The notes: generated from the letters alone by a model not told the origin. Positions 35,073 to 43,714 are shown, counted from the first letter of the stretch. The stretch is DNA of 64,000 nucleotides from Bacillota bacterium (GCA_023426125.1 JAFABI010000087.1:62001-126000); one strand, 5' to 3'. Translations and numbers: made by a program.

Positions 35073-36561
35073 ATTGGAAAACATAAAGAAAACCTTTCCA
35101 GGTGTGCTGGCTTTGTCAGATATGAATTTCAACCTTCGTTCGGGAGAAATCCATGCCATCTGCGGTGAAAACGGCGCGGGAAAATCAACGCTGATGAAGG
35201 TGGTAACAGGGGTATACAGGGCGGATTGCGGCTGTATTTATGTGAATGGCGAGCAGCAGGTTTTTTGCAATCCTAATCAGTCCTTTGCCAAGGGGATCGC
35301 GATTATTTATCAGGAAACCAGCTTGTTTGAGGAAATGACAGTCCTGGAAAATCTGTTTTTAGGCCATGAAAAGCAAAAAAGGTTATTGGGCTTTTTACCG
35401 GTTCTGGACTATCGTGCCATGGAACAGGAAGTAAAAAGAATTTTTAAAATGCTCAATACGGAAATTGATTTATCTGCGAAAATAAAGGAATTGGGCATGG
35501 CGCAGAAGCAAATGGTTGAGATTGCAAAGGCTCTGACCTTTGACAGCAAAATCCTTATTCTGGACGAGCCTACAGCTTCTTTGACGCAAAGAGAAGTCGA
35601 TGCTTTGTTTGAAATCATCCGGAAGCTTCGTGCAAATGGGGTGGGCATCGTCTATATAAGTCACCGGATGGAAGAAATTTTTGAGGTGTGTGACCGGGTA
35701 ACCGTTATACGGGATGGCAAATTTATCTCCACAAAGAATGTCGCTGAAACCGACAAAGATGCTTTGGTGGCTGACATGGTGGGCCGCAGCATGAATAATT
35801 ATTATCCCAAGACGGAAACGGAGGTCGGCGGCGAGCTGTTAAGAGTTGAAGGTCTTAACGTAAGCGGTTTGCTTGAGGACATTTCCTTTCATGTTCAAAA
35901 GGGTGAAATCGTCGGATTTGCAGGGCTGGCCGGGTCCGGACGTACGGAATTGGCTCAGGCGTTGTGCGGTTTTGTCAAAAAATCTTCCGGTAAGATTTTC
36001 ATCGAGGGAAAAGAGGAGAAAATAGACAATTACAACCGGGCAATGGAATGCGGACTTGTGTATGTTTCGGAGGACCGTGCAAAATACGGGCTTGTATTGG
36101 ATATGAGCATTAAAGATAATATTACCATGCCTCAGCTGAAAAGATATTCCCGGAGGTCATTTATTAATGTTAAAAAAGAGAAGGCGACAGCCGGCAAATA
36201 TATTGCCGAGGTTGGCATTAAAGCCCCTGATTCGGACTTTTTAGTGGCAAACCTTTCCGGCGGAAATCAGCAGAAGGTTTCTGTTTCAAAGGCATTGGCG
36301 CTTGGGCCAAAGCTTATGATACTTGACGAGCCTACACGGGGAGTGGATGTCAATGCAAAGGCGGAGATTCATAAAATCATTTCAGAACTGACGGCAAAGC
36401 ATCTGACAATATTTATGATCAGCAGTGAATTGCCTGAACTGTTGGGGATGTGCGACAGGATCTATGTTATGAAAGACGGCAGAATCGCCGGATGCTTCAG
36501 CCGTACGGAAGCTACCCAGGAAAAGATTTTAAAACTGGCACTCGAGATAAAGGAAGGGTAG
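35056..36561 (+). CDS. CUT2-type sugar ABC transporter ATP-binding protein (RbsA/MglA-like)
   Basis: 501 residues with two fused nucleotide-binding domains. The first has Walker A CGENGAGKSTLMK near 37 and Walker B ILILDEPTASLT; its signature region is the degenerate ELGMAQKQMVEIA. The second has the variant Walker A LAGSGRTELAQ near 290, signature NLSGGNQQKVS and LMILDEPTRGVDVNAK. It energises monosaccharide import. ATG 35056 has AAGGAG 7 nt upstream; ATG 35050 would be too close. Followed by two permeases and a receptor. Confidence 0.95.
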   Translation: MPEILRLENIKKTFPGVLALSDMNFNLRSGEIHAICGENGAGKSTLMKVVTGVYRADCGCIYVNGEQQVFCNPNQSFAKGIAIIYQETSLFEEMTVLENLFLGHEKQKRLLGFLPVLDYRAMEQEVKRIFKMLNTEIDLSAKIKELGMAQKQMVEIAKALTFDSKILILDEPTASLTQREVDALFEIIRKLRANGVGIVYISHRMEEIFEVCDRVTVIRDGKFISTKNVAETDKDALVADMVGRSMNNYYPKTETEVGGELLRVEGLNVSGLLEDISFHVQKGEIVGFAGLAGSGRTELAQALCGFVKKSSGKIFIEGKEEKIDNYNRAMECGLVYVSEDRAKYGLVLDMSIKDNITMPQLKRYSRRSFINVKKEKATAGKYIAEVGIKAPDSDFLVANLSGGNQQKVSVSKALALGPKLMILDEPTRGVDVNAKAEIHKIISELTAKHLTIFMISSELPELLGMCDRIYVMKDGRIAGCFSRTEATQEKILKLALEIKEG

Positions 36562-36565
36562 GTGG

Positions 36566-37606
36566 ATGGGGTATATGAAGAATGAATCGAAATTGAAATC
36601 CACTGAAAATACAGGGCTTACTATAAAAAAGTATCTGGTTACCGAGACCTATCTGGCGATATTTTTACTGATGGTGCTTGTCCTGCTAAGTATTTTTACA
36701 AGGGGATTCTTTTCCATAAACAATGTAATGAGTATTTTGAACAGATTCAGTTATGTATTGATTGCGGCAATCGGTATGAACATGATCATAATAACAAGCA
36801 ATATCGACGTCTCCTCCGGTGCTTTAATGAGCATCGTGTGTATTGCCATCGCCGCTGTGGGAAAAACGGGAGCAAGCATATGGGCCTTTTTACCGGTAGC
36901 AATCATCTTAGGAGCTGTTTTGAGCGGAATAAACGGGATATTCATTACCAAGCTGCGCATACCTGCAATTGTTGCTACATTGGCTACCACCCAGCTGTTT
37001 GCCGGTGTGCTGCCCCTTGTGGTGGAGGGCTCCATCTATGATCTGCCGGCGAATTTTACATGGCTTTCCTTTGAAGCTAAATTATTCGGATTGATACCCT
37101 CCAGTTTGATATTTATGTTTGTGATCACTACCGCTGCCATTTTATTTATGAAATACAGCAAATTTTCCAAAAGGCTTTATGCCATCGGTAATAACGCCAA
37201 GGGCGCCAGACTTGCGGGGATCAATGTCGAACGCACGGTAATCATAACCTACGCCATTGCAGGGGCATTATTCGGAGTTTCCGCAACAATCATCGCTACG
37301 GCCTCCCAGAGAGTTACCACTACCATGGCAAGCGGTCTGGAAATGACATTTATTGCAGCAGTTGTACTGGGTGGAACTTCCATTGCCGGCGGAAGCGGAA
37401 AAATATTGGGTACGGTATTTGGAGCGCTGATACTGTCAATTATTTCCCCGGCCATTAATTACCTTGGCATAAGTCCCGACTGGTCCGATGCAATTATGGG
37501 TATCATTATTATCGTATCTGTTATATTTGGTGCCATGAAATTTATCAAAAGAAAGAAAATAATACTGGTACAAAGGAGGCAGATGGATGCGACTCCCAAA
37601 GCTTAA
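36566..37606 (+). CDS. CUT2-type ABC transporter permease 1
   Basis: 346 residues, about 8-10 membrane spans from residue 29. The BPD_transp_2 family features are present: MNMIIITSNIDVSSGALMSI and the coupling segment AIGNNAKGARLAGINVERT, then VVLGGTSIAGGSGKILGT. A hydrophilic 25-residue N-terminus precedes span 1. ATG 36566 and ATG 36575 are both possible starts. The gene overlaps the next permease by 20 nt. Paired non-identical permeases are typical of rhamnose (RhaPQ) and AI-2 (LsrCD) transporters. Confidence 0.92.
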   Translation: MGYMKNESKLKSTENTGLTIKKYLVTETYLAIFLLMVLVLLSIFTRGFFSINNVMSILNRFSYVLIAAIGMNMIIITSNIDVSSGALMSIVCIAIAAVGKTGASIWAFLPVAIILGAVLSGINGIFITKLRIPAIVATLATTQLFAGVLPLVVEGSIYDLPANFTWLSFEAKLFGLIPSSLIFMFVITTAAILFMKYSKFSKRLYAIGNNAKGARLAGINVERTVIITYAIAGALFGVSATIIATASQRVTTTMASGLEMTFIAAVVLGGTSIAGGSGKILGTVFGALILSIISPAINYLGISPDWSDAIMGIIIIVSVIFGAMKFIKRKKIILVQRRQMDATPKA

Positions 37607-38558
37607 ACTGACCTTTAATCTGGCACTGTTTTTTATACTGCTGCTATTGTTTATCTCCATTGCTTTTTTGAATTCGGCGTTTCTGAGCTTCGATTATATC
37701 ATCGGAGTCATGGTAAGAAATATAATTGAGCTGGGATTGTTGGCGTTGCCGGTTACATTGATCATCATTACGGGGGGAATTGACCTTTCGGTAGGGTCCA
37801 CAATGGTACTGGCGGCAATGTCAGGAGGCCTGGCTGCGGCGAGGTTCGGGAGTGCTGCAGGGATTGCGGTTACCATTCTGACCGGTTTGCTATGCGGCGT
37901 GTTCAACGGTATTGTGATAGCAAAGCTGAAAATATCTCCATTAGTTACCACACTGGCAACAATGTTTCTGTACATGGGGATCGCGAGAGGAATGTCATTG
38001 GGAGACAGCGTTTATTCCTACCCGGCAACGCAATTTCTTGGGAATACCGAAATTGGCGGATTTCCGCTGCAGATACTCTTATATGCGGTACTTGCGGTGA
38101 TATTCTATCTGATATTATCTAAAACCACACTGGGCAGGGAGTTATTTGCAATCGGCCTGAATGAAAATGCGGCCAGGTATTCAGGTATAAAAACCGAGCA
38201 AAAACTAATACTGATTTATGCCATCAGCGGTTTGGTGTGCGCGCTGGCAGCCATGATCTGGCTTGGGAGATTTACCAGCATTAAATATGACGCGGGCACC
38301 AGCATTGGACTTAAGGTAGTGACAATCATCGTACTGGGAGGTACCAGCATCCTCGGCGGACTGGGGGACATCAAGGGTACCATCATTGCCACATTTATTA
38401 TTGCGGTTTTAAACAGTGGACTGACTGTCTTAAATATACCCATAGATACACAGACCATTGTTCACGGTTCGATCCTGGTAATAAGCCTGATCACCTATGC
38501 GATCTTGTCGGAAAAAGTAAAAAAGAGCAGGATCATCAAACCGGATAGCGTTACCTAG
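37587..38558 (+). CDS. CUT2-type ABC transporter permease 2
   Basis: 323 residues, multi-spanning. It has LIIITGGIDLSVGSTMVLAA, the coupling region AIGLNENAARYSGIKTEQK and VLGGTSILGGLGDIKGT. It differs clearly from permease 1, so the pore is probably a heterodimer. AAGGAGG precedes the ATG inside the upstream gene. Its TAG stop is immediately followed by palindromic element A. Confidence 0.92.
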   Translation: MRLPKLKLTFNLALFFILLLLFISIAFLNSAFLSFDYIIGVMVRNIIELGLLALPVTLIIITGGIDLSVGSTMVLAAMSGGLAAARFGSAAGIAVTILTGLLCGVFNGIVIAKLKISPLVTTLATMFLYMGIARGMSLGDSVYSYPATQFLGNTEIGGFPLQILLYAVLAVIFYLILSKTTLGRELFAIGLNENAARYSGIKTEQKLILIYAISGLVCALAAMIWLGRFTSIKYDAGTSIGLKVVTIIVLGGTSILGGLGDIKGTIIATFIIAVLNSGLTVLNIPIDTQTIVHGSILVISLITYAILSEKVKKSRIIKPDSVT

Positions 38559-38703
38559 GTACTGGTGCAAATATAATTTCCCGTATAGGTTTCTGAAAAT
38601 GCAGTCCATTGCGGCCGGGGCTGGTCGCAAATGCTTTACATTTGCTGCTCGCCTATGCAACCTGCATTTTCAGAAAAACGGGAAGTAATATTTGCAGTAC
38701 TCC
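38559..38703 (+). repeat. Palindromic element A, long copy
   Basis: Begins directly after the permease 2 stop codon with GTACTGGTGCAAATATAA and ends with the inverse GTAATATTTGCAGTAC. The inner arms are CTGAAAATGCAG and CTGCATTTTCAG. An internal module (~38619-38662, GGCTGGTCGCAAATGC..TGCTCGCC) is absent from the copy at 31138-31237 but related to the sigI leader module at 10927-10971. As RNA it would form a long hairpin between permease and receptor cistrons, where it could set differential expression. Confidence 0.8.
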
Positions 38704-38780
38704 TGGGTGGATAAAGCAAGTATTAAAACGTGTCCATGTCCAACCGGACAAAAAATATATTTTTCAGGAGGAGAGTTAAG

Positions 38781-39866
38781 ATGGGTTTAAAAAGATTGGT
38801 ATCATCAGCAGTGGCAGCAGTTTTTACGCTGTCGGTAATGGCGGGGATTTTCTCGGGGTGCGCCAGTTCGGACAAGACATTGAAGATCGCCATGCTGCCG
38901 AAGTTCAAAGGCGAAAACTATTTTGATGCCTGTAAAACAGGTGCCCTTGAGGCCATTGACGAATTGAACAAAGACGGTAAGACGGTAGAGTTCCTATACG
39001 ACGGACCTCCGCAGGATCAGGCGACAAATCAGAAGCAGGTCGACATTTTGGAAGGATGGATTGCGCAGAAGGTCAATGTAATCATCGTTTCACCCAATGA
39101 CCCCACAGCCATCGCACCGACGCTTAAGAAGGCTCAATCAAAGGGAATAAAGGTTTTGACGTATGATGCCGATGCACAGGCAGATGCAAGAGACATGTTT
39201 GTAAATCAGGTTGCTTCGGAGGGTATCGCCGAAGGTCTGGTTGCAGCAATGGCCCAGGGTTTGAAGGACAGGGGCTACGGTGATTCAAAGCCGGCCAATA
39301 TTGCCGTCGTGTCCTCTGCCAAAACAGACGCAAATCAGCAGGCCTGGCTGGCTTCCATCAAAGAATTATTAAAACAATCCGAATACAGCTTCATGAAAAT
39401 AAACAATGAAGAAACGGATGTTTATTATCCGGGGCCGGATGAAACCGCAACACAGACTCAGTGCGGGACATTAATCGGCCGTATGGGTGAAGGCGCCAAC
39501 AAGATTCAGGGAGCAATCGGCTTAACATCCATGGCTACGCCTGCGTTGGGCTCGCAGTATCAATCAGCTACACAAAAACCTGATGCGACAAAAATCTATA
39601 TGACCGGCCTGGCTACGCCCAATGCCATAAAGGCATATATCAAGGATGACACGAACCCCATGAAATCAGGAGTACTCTGGAATTGCATGGACTTGGGATA
39701 CCTGGCTGTCCAGACCGGTTTCCAGATGAACAAGGGCACTGTAAAATCAGATTCCACAAAGATTACGGCAGGCAGATTGGGCGATAAAGAGATAAAAGAT
39801 AAAATGATCATTTTAGGAGATGCGCTGATATTTGACGTAAAGAATGTGGACCAGTTTAATTATTAA
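38781..39866 (+). CDS. Sugar ABC transporter substrate-binding lipoprotein (RhaS/LsrB-like)
   Basis: 361 residues. A lipoprotein signal peptide ends in IFSGC with lipidation Cys27. The mature part is a type I periplasmic-binding fold (Peripla_BP_4): LKIAMLPKFKGENYFDACKT, VNVIIVSPNDPTAIAPTLKK, KVLTYDADAQADAR, GAIGLTSMATPALGSQYQSA. These stretches resemble rhamnose and autoinducer-2 receptors, which also use two permeases and one fused ATPase; the ligand cannot be settled here. AGGAGGAGAG precedes ATG 38781. The stop codon is followed by GTACCGGTGCA, matching the terminus of element A. Confidence 0.9.
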   Translation: MGLKRLVSSAVAAVFTLSVMAGIFSGCASSDKTLKIAMLPKFKGENYFDACKTGALEAIDELNKDGKTVEFLYDGPPQDQATNQKQVDILEGWIAQKVNVIIVSPNDPTAIAPTLKKAQSKGIKVLTYDADAQADARDMFVNQVASEGIAEGLVAAMAQGLKDRGYGDSKPANIAVVSSAKTDANQQAWLASIKELLKQSEYSFMKINNEETDVYYPGPDETATQTQCGTLIGRMGEGANKIQGAIGLTSMATPALGSQYQSATQKPDATKIYMTGLATPNAIKAYIKDDTNPMKSGVLWNCMDLGYLAVQTGFQMNKGTVKSDSTKITAGRLGDKEIKDKMIILGDALIFDVKNVDQFNY

Positions 39867-39899
39867 GTACCGGTGCAGTCTATTCAATTACCTCGGTTA

Positions 39900-40136
39900 T
39901 CATTGCTGTGAAACTCCTACCCTGTAGGGGCGCGCATTGCGCGTCCGCAAATGCAATCTGCGTCAAACAGCTGCCGGACGGCCAATGGCCGCCCCTACAA
40001 ACGAGTTTCCACATTGGTGAGGTGTTGTTCCCACGTGTGTCATGGCGAGGAGCAAAGCGACGCGACAATCTCTGCTTCTGACTGAGATAGCATTTATTAG
40101 ATTGCCGCGCTCCACTTTGTTTCGCTCGCAATGACA
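39900..40136. repeat. Composite dispersed repeat, copy 2
   Basis: Same two palindromic units, order and linker as at 9584-9819: CTGTAGGGGCGCGCATTG..CAATGGCCGCCCCTACA, then GTGTGTCAT.GCGAGGAGC..AGATTGCCGCGCTCC..GCAATGACA. The two copies differ by point changes and small indels, so they are old relative to each other. This occupies most of the ~450-nt gap after the receptor gene. Confidence 0.8.
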
Positions 40137-40160
40137 GTAACTGAATAATCACGGTAAAAA

Positions 40161-40212
40161 GCAAGGAAGGATAAATCGACCGGAAGTAGATGGTTGATTT
40201 ATCCTTCCTTGC
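40161..40212. other. Perfect 17-bp inverted repeat of unknown role
   Basis: GCAAGGAAGGATAAATC (40161-40177) is exactly complemented at 40196-40212, with an 18-nt loop. AAAAA precedes it on the plus strand, so read on the minus strand it is a hairpin followed by TTTTT, i.e. a minus-strand terminator; no minus-strand gene is visible to its right. On the plus strand it has no U-tract. Confidence 0.6.
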
Positions 40213-40320
40213 TATGTATTGTACATTTCCCTGCGAAGGAGAAAACCATCAAAGCCCGTGTTGTAACAAAGCCGGGCAAAAAAGCATAAAATGAAGTGAA
40301 GGATGGGGGGAGCGAACTTA

Positions 40321-40665
40321 ATGGAAATGATATTGAAGTATATCGTGTATTTGCTGGCAGCATACGGCGCTTTAATGGCTATACTGGCCATTTCCGGAGC
40401 AATCCGCACCAGACTTCACCTAAAGGGATCCAGACTAAAGCTTGTGCTGGTTGTAAAGAACTCGGAGCAATACATCGAATCCCTGATCAAAGATATGGTT
40501 TTAAAGTTCCTGTCGGACAGATCCATACCTATCGATGCTCTGACAGTTGTCAACATGAATTCCGTCGACGATACGGGAGCTATCCTGGAAAAGCTGCGGA
40601 AGGACTTCGAATGCATGGAAGTGATTTCGGAGAAAGAGAAGGATAAGGTCTTCAGCAATTTCTGA
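40321..40665 (+). CDS. Small membrane-anchored protein resembling the start of a GT2-type fold
   Basis: 114 residues. One N-terminal membrane span (~5-27, YIVYLLAAYGALMAILAISG) is followed by a ~85-residue cytoplasmic domain. LVLVVKNSEQYIESLIKDM and LTVVNMNSVDDTGAILEKLR resemble the first beta-alpha units of GT-A glycosyltransferases, but the DxD and acceptor parts are missing, so catalysis is unlikely. ATG 40321 follows GGGGGGAG by 8 nt. A weak promoter (TTGTAA, 18 bp, CATAAA) lies at 40261-40290. It precedes recD2; function unknown. Confidence 0.65.
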   Translation: MEMILKYIVYLLAAYGALMAILAISGAIRTRLHLKGSRLKLVLVVKNSEQYIESLIKDMVLKFLSDRSIPIDALTVVNMNSVDDTGAILEKLRKDFECMEVISEKEKDKVFSNF

Positions 40666-40685
40666 ATCCAAATATCCTGAAGCTA

Positions 40686-40714
40686 TTGTGAACTTACGTT
40701 CGACGTGGTAAAAT
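40686..40714 (+). promoter_or_regulatory. Sigma-A promoter of recD2
   Basis: TTGTGA (40686-40691), 17 bp, TAAAAT (40709-40714) with extended TGG. A short hairpin GCTCC..GGAGC follows at about 40725-40737. Confidence 0.65.
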
Positions 40715-40770
40715 ATAGCTGGTGCTCCCATAGGAGCCGTTTCTAAAAAAACAATTTTGGAGAACATACA

Positions 40771-42990
40771 TTGCTTATTGTTGAAGGTGTAGTGGAAGAT
40801 ATAATCTATAGCAATGAGATAACCGGTTATATGGTGTGCGACATAAAATGCGACCAGAATACCGTCACCGCTGTGGGCTACATGCCTTTTCTCAATGTAG
40901 GCGAAACTGTAAAGATTACTGGAAAATGGGTAAACCACCCCGAATATGGCGATCAGTTAAAAGTGGAGCTTTATGAAAAACTGCTCCCACAGACGGAGGA
41001 GGCGATTGAAAAATATCTTGCCTCAGGCGTTATCAAAGGGATTGGACCGGCTACTGCCGCCAGGATCGTCAAAGCCTTCGGCAAGGATACCCTGGATATA
41101 ATAAACTTCAGGCCGCAGATGCTGGCCGAGGTCAAAGGCATAAGCCTTGACAAAGCCATCCGGATCGGACAGGCCTTTGAAGAGCAAAAGGGCTTAAGAA
41201 ACGTGGTCCTGTTCCTTCAGGAATATGGAATCAGTCCGGCCTGTTGCATGAAGATTCATAAGGCTCTCGGGGATAAGGCGGTAGACGAAATAAAGCAGAA
41301 TCCGTACCGGCTTTCCGACGATATTTTCGGCATCGGTTTCCGGACGGCCGACAGGATAGCCATGAGCCTGGGCGTTGACCCTGCGTCGAAATTCAGGATC
41401 TGCAGCGGTATAAAGCATGTATTGTCCCAGGCTGCCGGCAACGGTCATACATATTTTCCCGAGAACAAGCTCAAAGAGCAAACCTCCCAGCTGCTGCAAA
41501 CAAATCTGGCCGACATAGAAGATTCCCTTGTCTCCCTTGTACTGGATAAAGCGATTGTGGCAGAAAAGCAGGACGGGATCAACAGGCTCTACCTCAGTTC
41601 TTTTTTTAATGCAGAACTAGCGGTGTGCAAAAAGCTCATTGAGCTGACGCTGGTTGACTTTGATTCCAAAATGGAGGACATTGACGGAAAGCTCCGGATG
41701 ATCGAGGCGGAAGAAGGCATTGAGCTTGCCGGAATGCAAAAAACCGCCATTTCAGAGGCTCTTAAAAACGGTGTGCTGGTAATAACAGGCGGTCCCGGAA
41801 CAGGGAAGACGACGATCATAAAAAGCATTATCCGGCTCCTGGAAAGGGAGGGCCACAAGATAGTGCTGGCTGCTCCCACCGGCCGCGCGGCAAAAAGGAT
41901 GTCGGAGGCCACAGGCTATGAAGCCAGGACCATACACAGGCTTCTGGAGATAGGTTATACCGGGGATGACAGGGACTTGCTGTTTCAGAGGAATGAAAGC
42001 AATCCACTGGAAGCGGATATCGTCATCATTGACGAAACGTCCATGGTGGACGTGCTTCTCATGAATCATCTTTTAAAGGCAGTGCCGCCGGGCGCAAGGC
42101 TGATTCTGGCAGGCGACACAAACCAGCTCCCGTCGGTTGGCGCCGGAAATGTATTGAATGACATCATCGGCAGCGGTCTTGTCAAGACGGTGCTGCTTAC
42201 GGAAATATTCAGACAGGCGCAGGAAAGCATGATCATTGTAAATGCACACAGGATAAACAGCGGGGAATTGCCTTACCTGAATGTCAAGGACAAGGATTTT
42301 TTCTTTGTCCCCCGCAGCAATGCGGAAAGCGTTGTCAGGGCAGTGACCGACCTTTGTGCAAGAAGGCTGCCTGATACCTACGGATATGAACCGATGCGGC
42401 AGATCCAGGTGCTGACGCCCACAAGAAAAGGCCCGGCAGGGGTGGTTAACCTGAATGCCGAGCTGCAGAAGATGTTGAACAAGCCGGCGAAAACCAGGTG
42501 CGAGAAAGAGTTCAGGGATTACATATTCCGTGAAGGAGACCGGGTAATGCAGGTCAAAAACAACTATAATCTGCGGTGGGTAAAGGCCGGTCAGTCCTAT
42601 ATCGACGGAACTGGCGTGTTTAACGGGGATACCGGGATCATAAAGAAAATTGATGAAAAAGAACAAATCATCGAAGTAGCGTTTGAAGAAGACAGACTGG
42701 TGGAGTATGACTTCGCGATCCTGGACGAGATTGAGCCTGCATTTGCCGTAACAATCCATAAAAGCCAGGGCAGCGAGTTTCCCGTAGTTGTAATGCCGGT
42801 TGTTCCGGGGCCGCAGGTGCTGATGACCCGCAATCTTCTGTACACAGCCGTTACAAGGGCAAGAGACCTTGTGGTTCTTGTAGGAGATGAAGGAACCCTG
42901 GCCGAAATGGTTGCAAACGAAAGGGAAATGCTGAGATATTCCGGCTTAATGGACAAGCTCAAGAGTTGGTTGAAAAATACCGATATATAA
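40771..42990 (+). CDS. recD2: RecD2-type SF1B DNA helicase
   Basis: 739 residues, the RecBC-independent 5'-3' helicase. The N-terminal extension has an OB-like part and helix-hairpin-helix repeats (SGVIKGIGPATAARIVKAFG, DIFGIGFRTADRIAMSLG). The motor has Walker A ITGGPGTGKTTIIKSI near 340, VIIDETSMVD, LAGDTNQLPSVGAGN and the C-terminal AVTIHKSQGSEFP and YTAVTRARDLVVLVG. It acts in DNA repair and replication-fork stability. The TTG start follows TTTGGAG. It belongs to the conserved recD2-yvyF junction of Clostridia but has its own promoter. Confidence 0.95.
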   Translation: MLIVEGVVEDIIYSNEITGYMVCDIKCDQNTVTAVGYMPFLNVGETVKITGKWVNHPEYGDQLKVELYEKLLPQTEEAIEKYLASGVIKGIGPATAARIVKAFGKDTLDIINFRPQMLAEVKGISLDKAIRIGQAFEEQKGLRNVVLFLQEYGISPACCMKIHKALGDKAVDEIKQNPYRLSDDIFGIGFRTADRIAMSLGVDPASKFRICSGIKHVLSQAAGNGHTYFPENKLKEQTSQLLQTNLADIEDSLVSLVLDKAIVAEKQDGINRLYLSSFFNAELAVCKKLIELTLVDFDSKMEDIDGKLRMIEAEEGIELAGMQKTAISEALKNGVLVITGGPGTGKTTIIKSIIRLLEREGHKIVLAAPTGRAAKRMSEATGYEARTIHRLLEIGYTGDDRDLLFQRNESNPLEADIVIIDETSMVDVLLMNHLLKAVPPGARLILAGDTNQLPSVGAGNVLNDIIGSGLVKTVLLTEIFRQAQESMIIVNAHRINSGELPYLNVKDKDFFFVPRSNAESVVRAVTDLCARRLPDTYGYEPMRQIQVLTPTRKGPAGVVNLNAELQKMLNKPAKTRCEKEFRDYIFREGDRVMQVKNNYNLRWVKAGQSYIDGTGVFNGDTGIIKKIDEKEQIIEVAFEEDRLVEYDFAILDEIEPAFAVTIHKSQGSEFPVVVMPVVPGPQVLMTRNLLYTAVTRARDLVVLVGDEGTLAEMVANEREMLRYSGLMDKLKSWLKNTDI

Positions 42991-43143
42991 TGATATAGTA
43001 TATTGTTGATGGGCGATATATACTGACAACGGGACTACAGTGAGGGAATGCGGAAAAGAAAATAAACAAGCCGGGTAAAATACTGTGAAAGCCGCAGTGT
43101 TTCTTGCAGGCCCGGTAGTCTGAATTGAGGAGGGGCGGTTAAT

Positions 43144-43578
43144 ATGCCGGATGTAAGAAATTGCAGGAAATGCGGAAAGATTTTCAGCTATCTGGGAGGG
43201 CCCCCGATCTGCCCGGCGTGCAAGCAGGTAGACGAGGAGGATTTCAAGAGGATCAAGGAGTATCTTTATAAAAATCCCGGAGCCGGTCTGAATCAGGTCT
43301 CTGTCGAACTGGAGATTGGCGTGGAAAAAATCAAACGTTTTTTGAAAGAAGGCCGGTTGGAAATCGTTTCTGCAGAGGGGAACATGTTTCTCGAATGTGA
43401 AAACTGCGGAAAGTCTATAAAAAGCGGGAGATTCTGTGACGAGTGCGAAAAAGACCTTGCTGCAAATTTAAAAACAACGGCCGATCAGATGAAAACCGAT
43501 ATGGACGGAATGAGTGATTCAGCCAGGAAAGCCATTGGGATGAGGTACCTGAACAAGGAGGATGGGAGAAAGACATAG
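43144..43578 (+). CDS. YvyF-like flagellar operon protein with zinc-binding Cys motifs
   Basis: 144 residues of the TIGR03826/YvyF type. The N-terminal NCRKCGKIFSYLGGPPICPA has two CxxC pairs; a second pair set (LECENCGKS..FCDECEKDL) lies near residues 83-103. Between them is a small winged-helix-like part (GLNQVSVELEIGVEKIKRFL). B. subtilis yvyF lies directly upstream of flgM, exactly as here. Proposed roles in flagellar regulation are not established. GGAGGGG precedes the start. Confidence 0.85.
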   Translation: MPDVRNCRKCGKIFSYLGGPPICPACKQVDEEDFKRIKEYLYKNPGAGLNQVSVELEIGVEKIKRFLKEGRLEIVSAEGNMFLECENCGKSIKSGRFCDECEKDLAANLKTTADQMKTDMDGMSDSARKAIGMRYLNKEDGRKT

Positions 43579-43641
43579 ATTTTCCATCGTACTTCCGGTG
43601 CTGTATTTGCCGAACAGTTACGGCAGTAATTAGAACATGCG

Positions 43642-43678
43642 AAAGTTTGAAATGCACGATCCGTTTCAAACTTTTTTA
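43642..43678 (+). terminator. Terminator after the yvyF-like gene
   Basis: Perfect 11-bp stem AAAGTTTGAAA/TTTCAAACTTT (43642-43652 with 43664-43674), followed by TTTATTTT. Confidence 0.85.
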
Positions 43679-43687
43679 TTTTCATGT

Positions 43688-43714
43688 TAATAAAACAAAA
43701 CAATGTACCGATAA
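43688..43714 (+). promoter_or_regulatory. Candidate sigma-D promoter of flgM
   Basis: TAAT (43688-43691), 15 nt, ACCGATAA (43707-43714), against the consensus TAAA-N15-GCCGATAT. Six of eight -10 bases match. The weakest of the sigma-D candidates in this locus. Confidence 0.4.

Noticed and set aside
42979..42986. ACCGATAT at the end of recD2 as a sigma-D -10
   Set aside because: No TAAA-like -35 at 14-16 nt upstream, and the yvyF-like gene starts ~160 nt further on.
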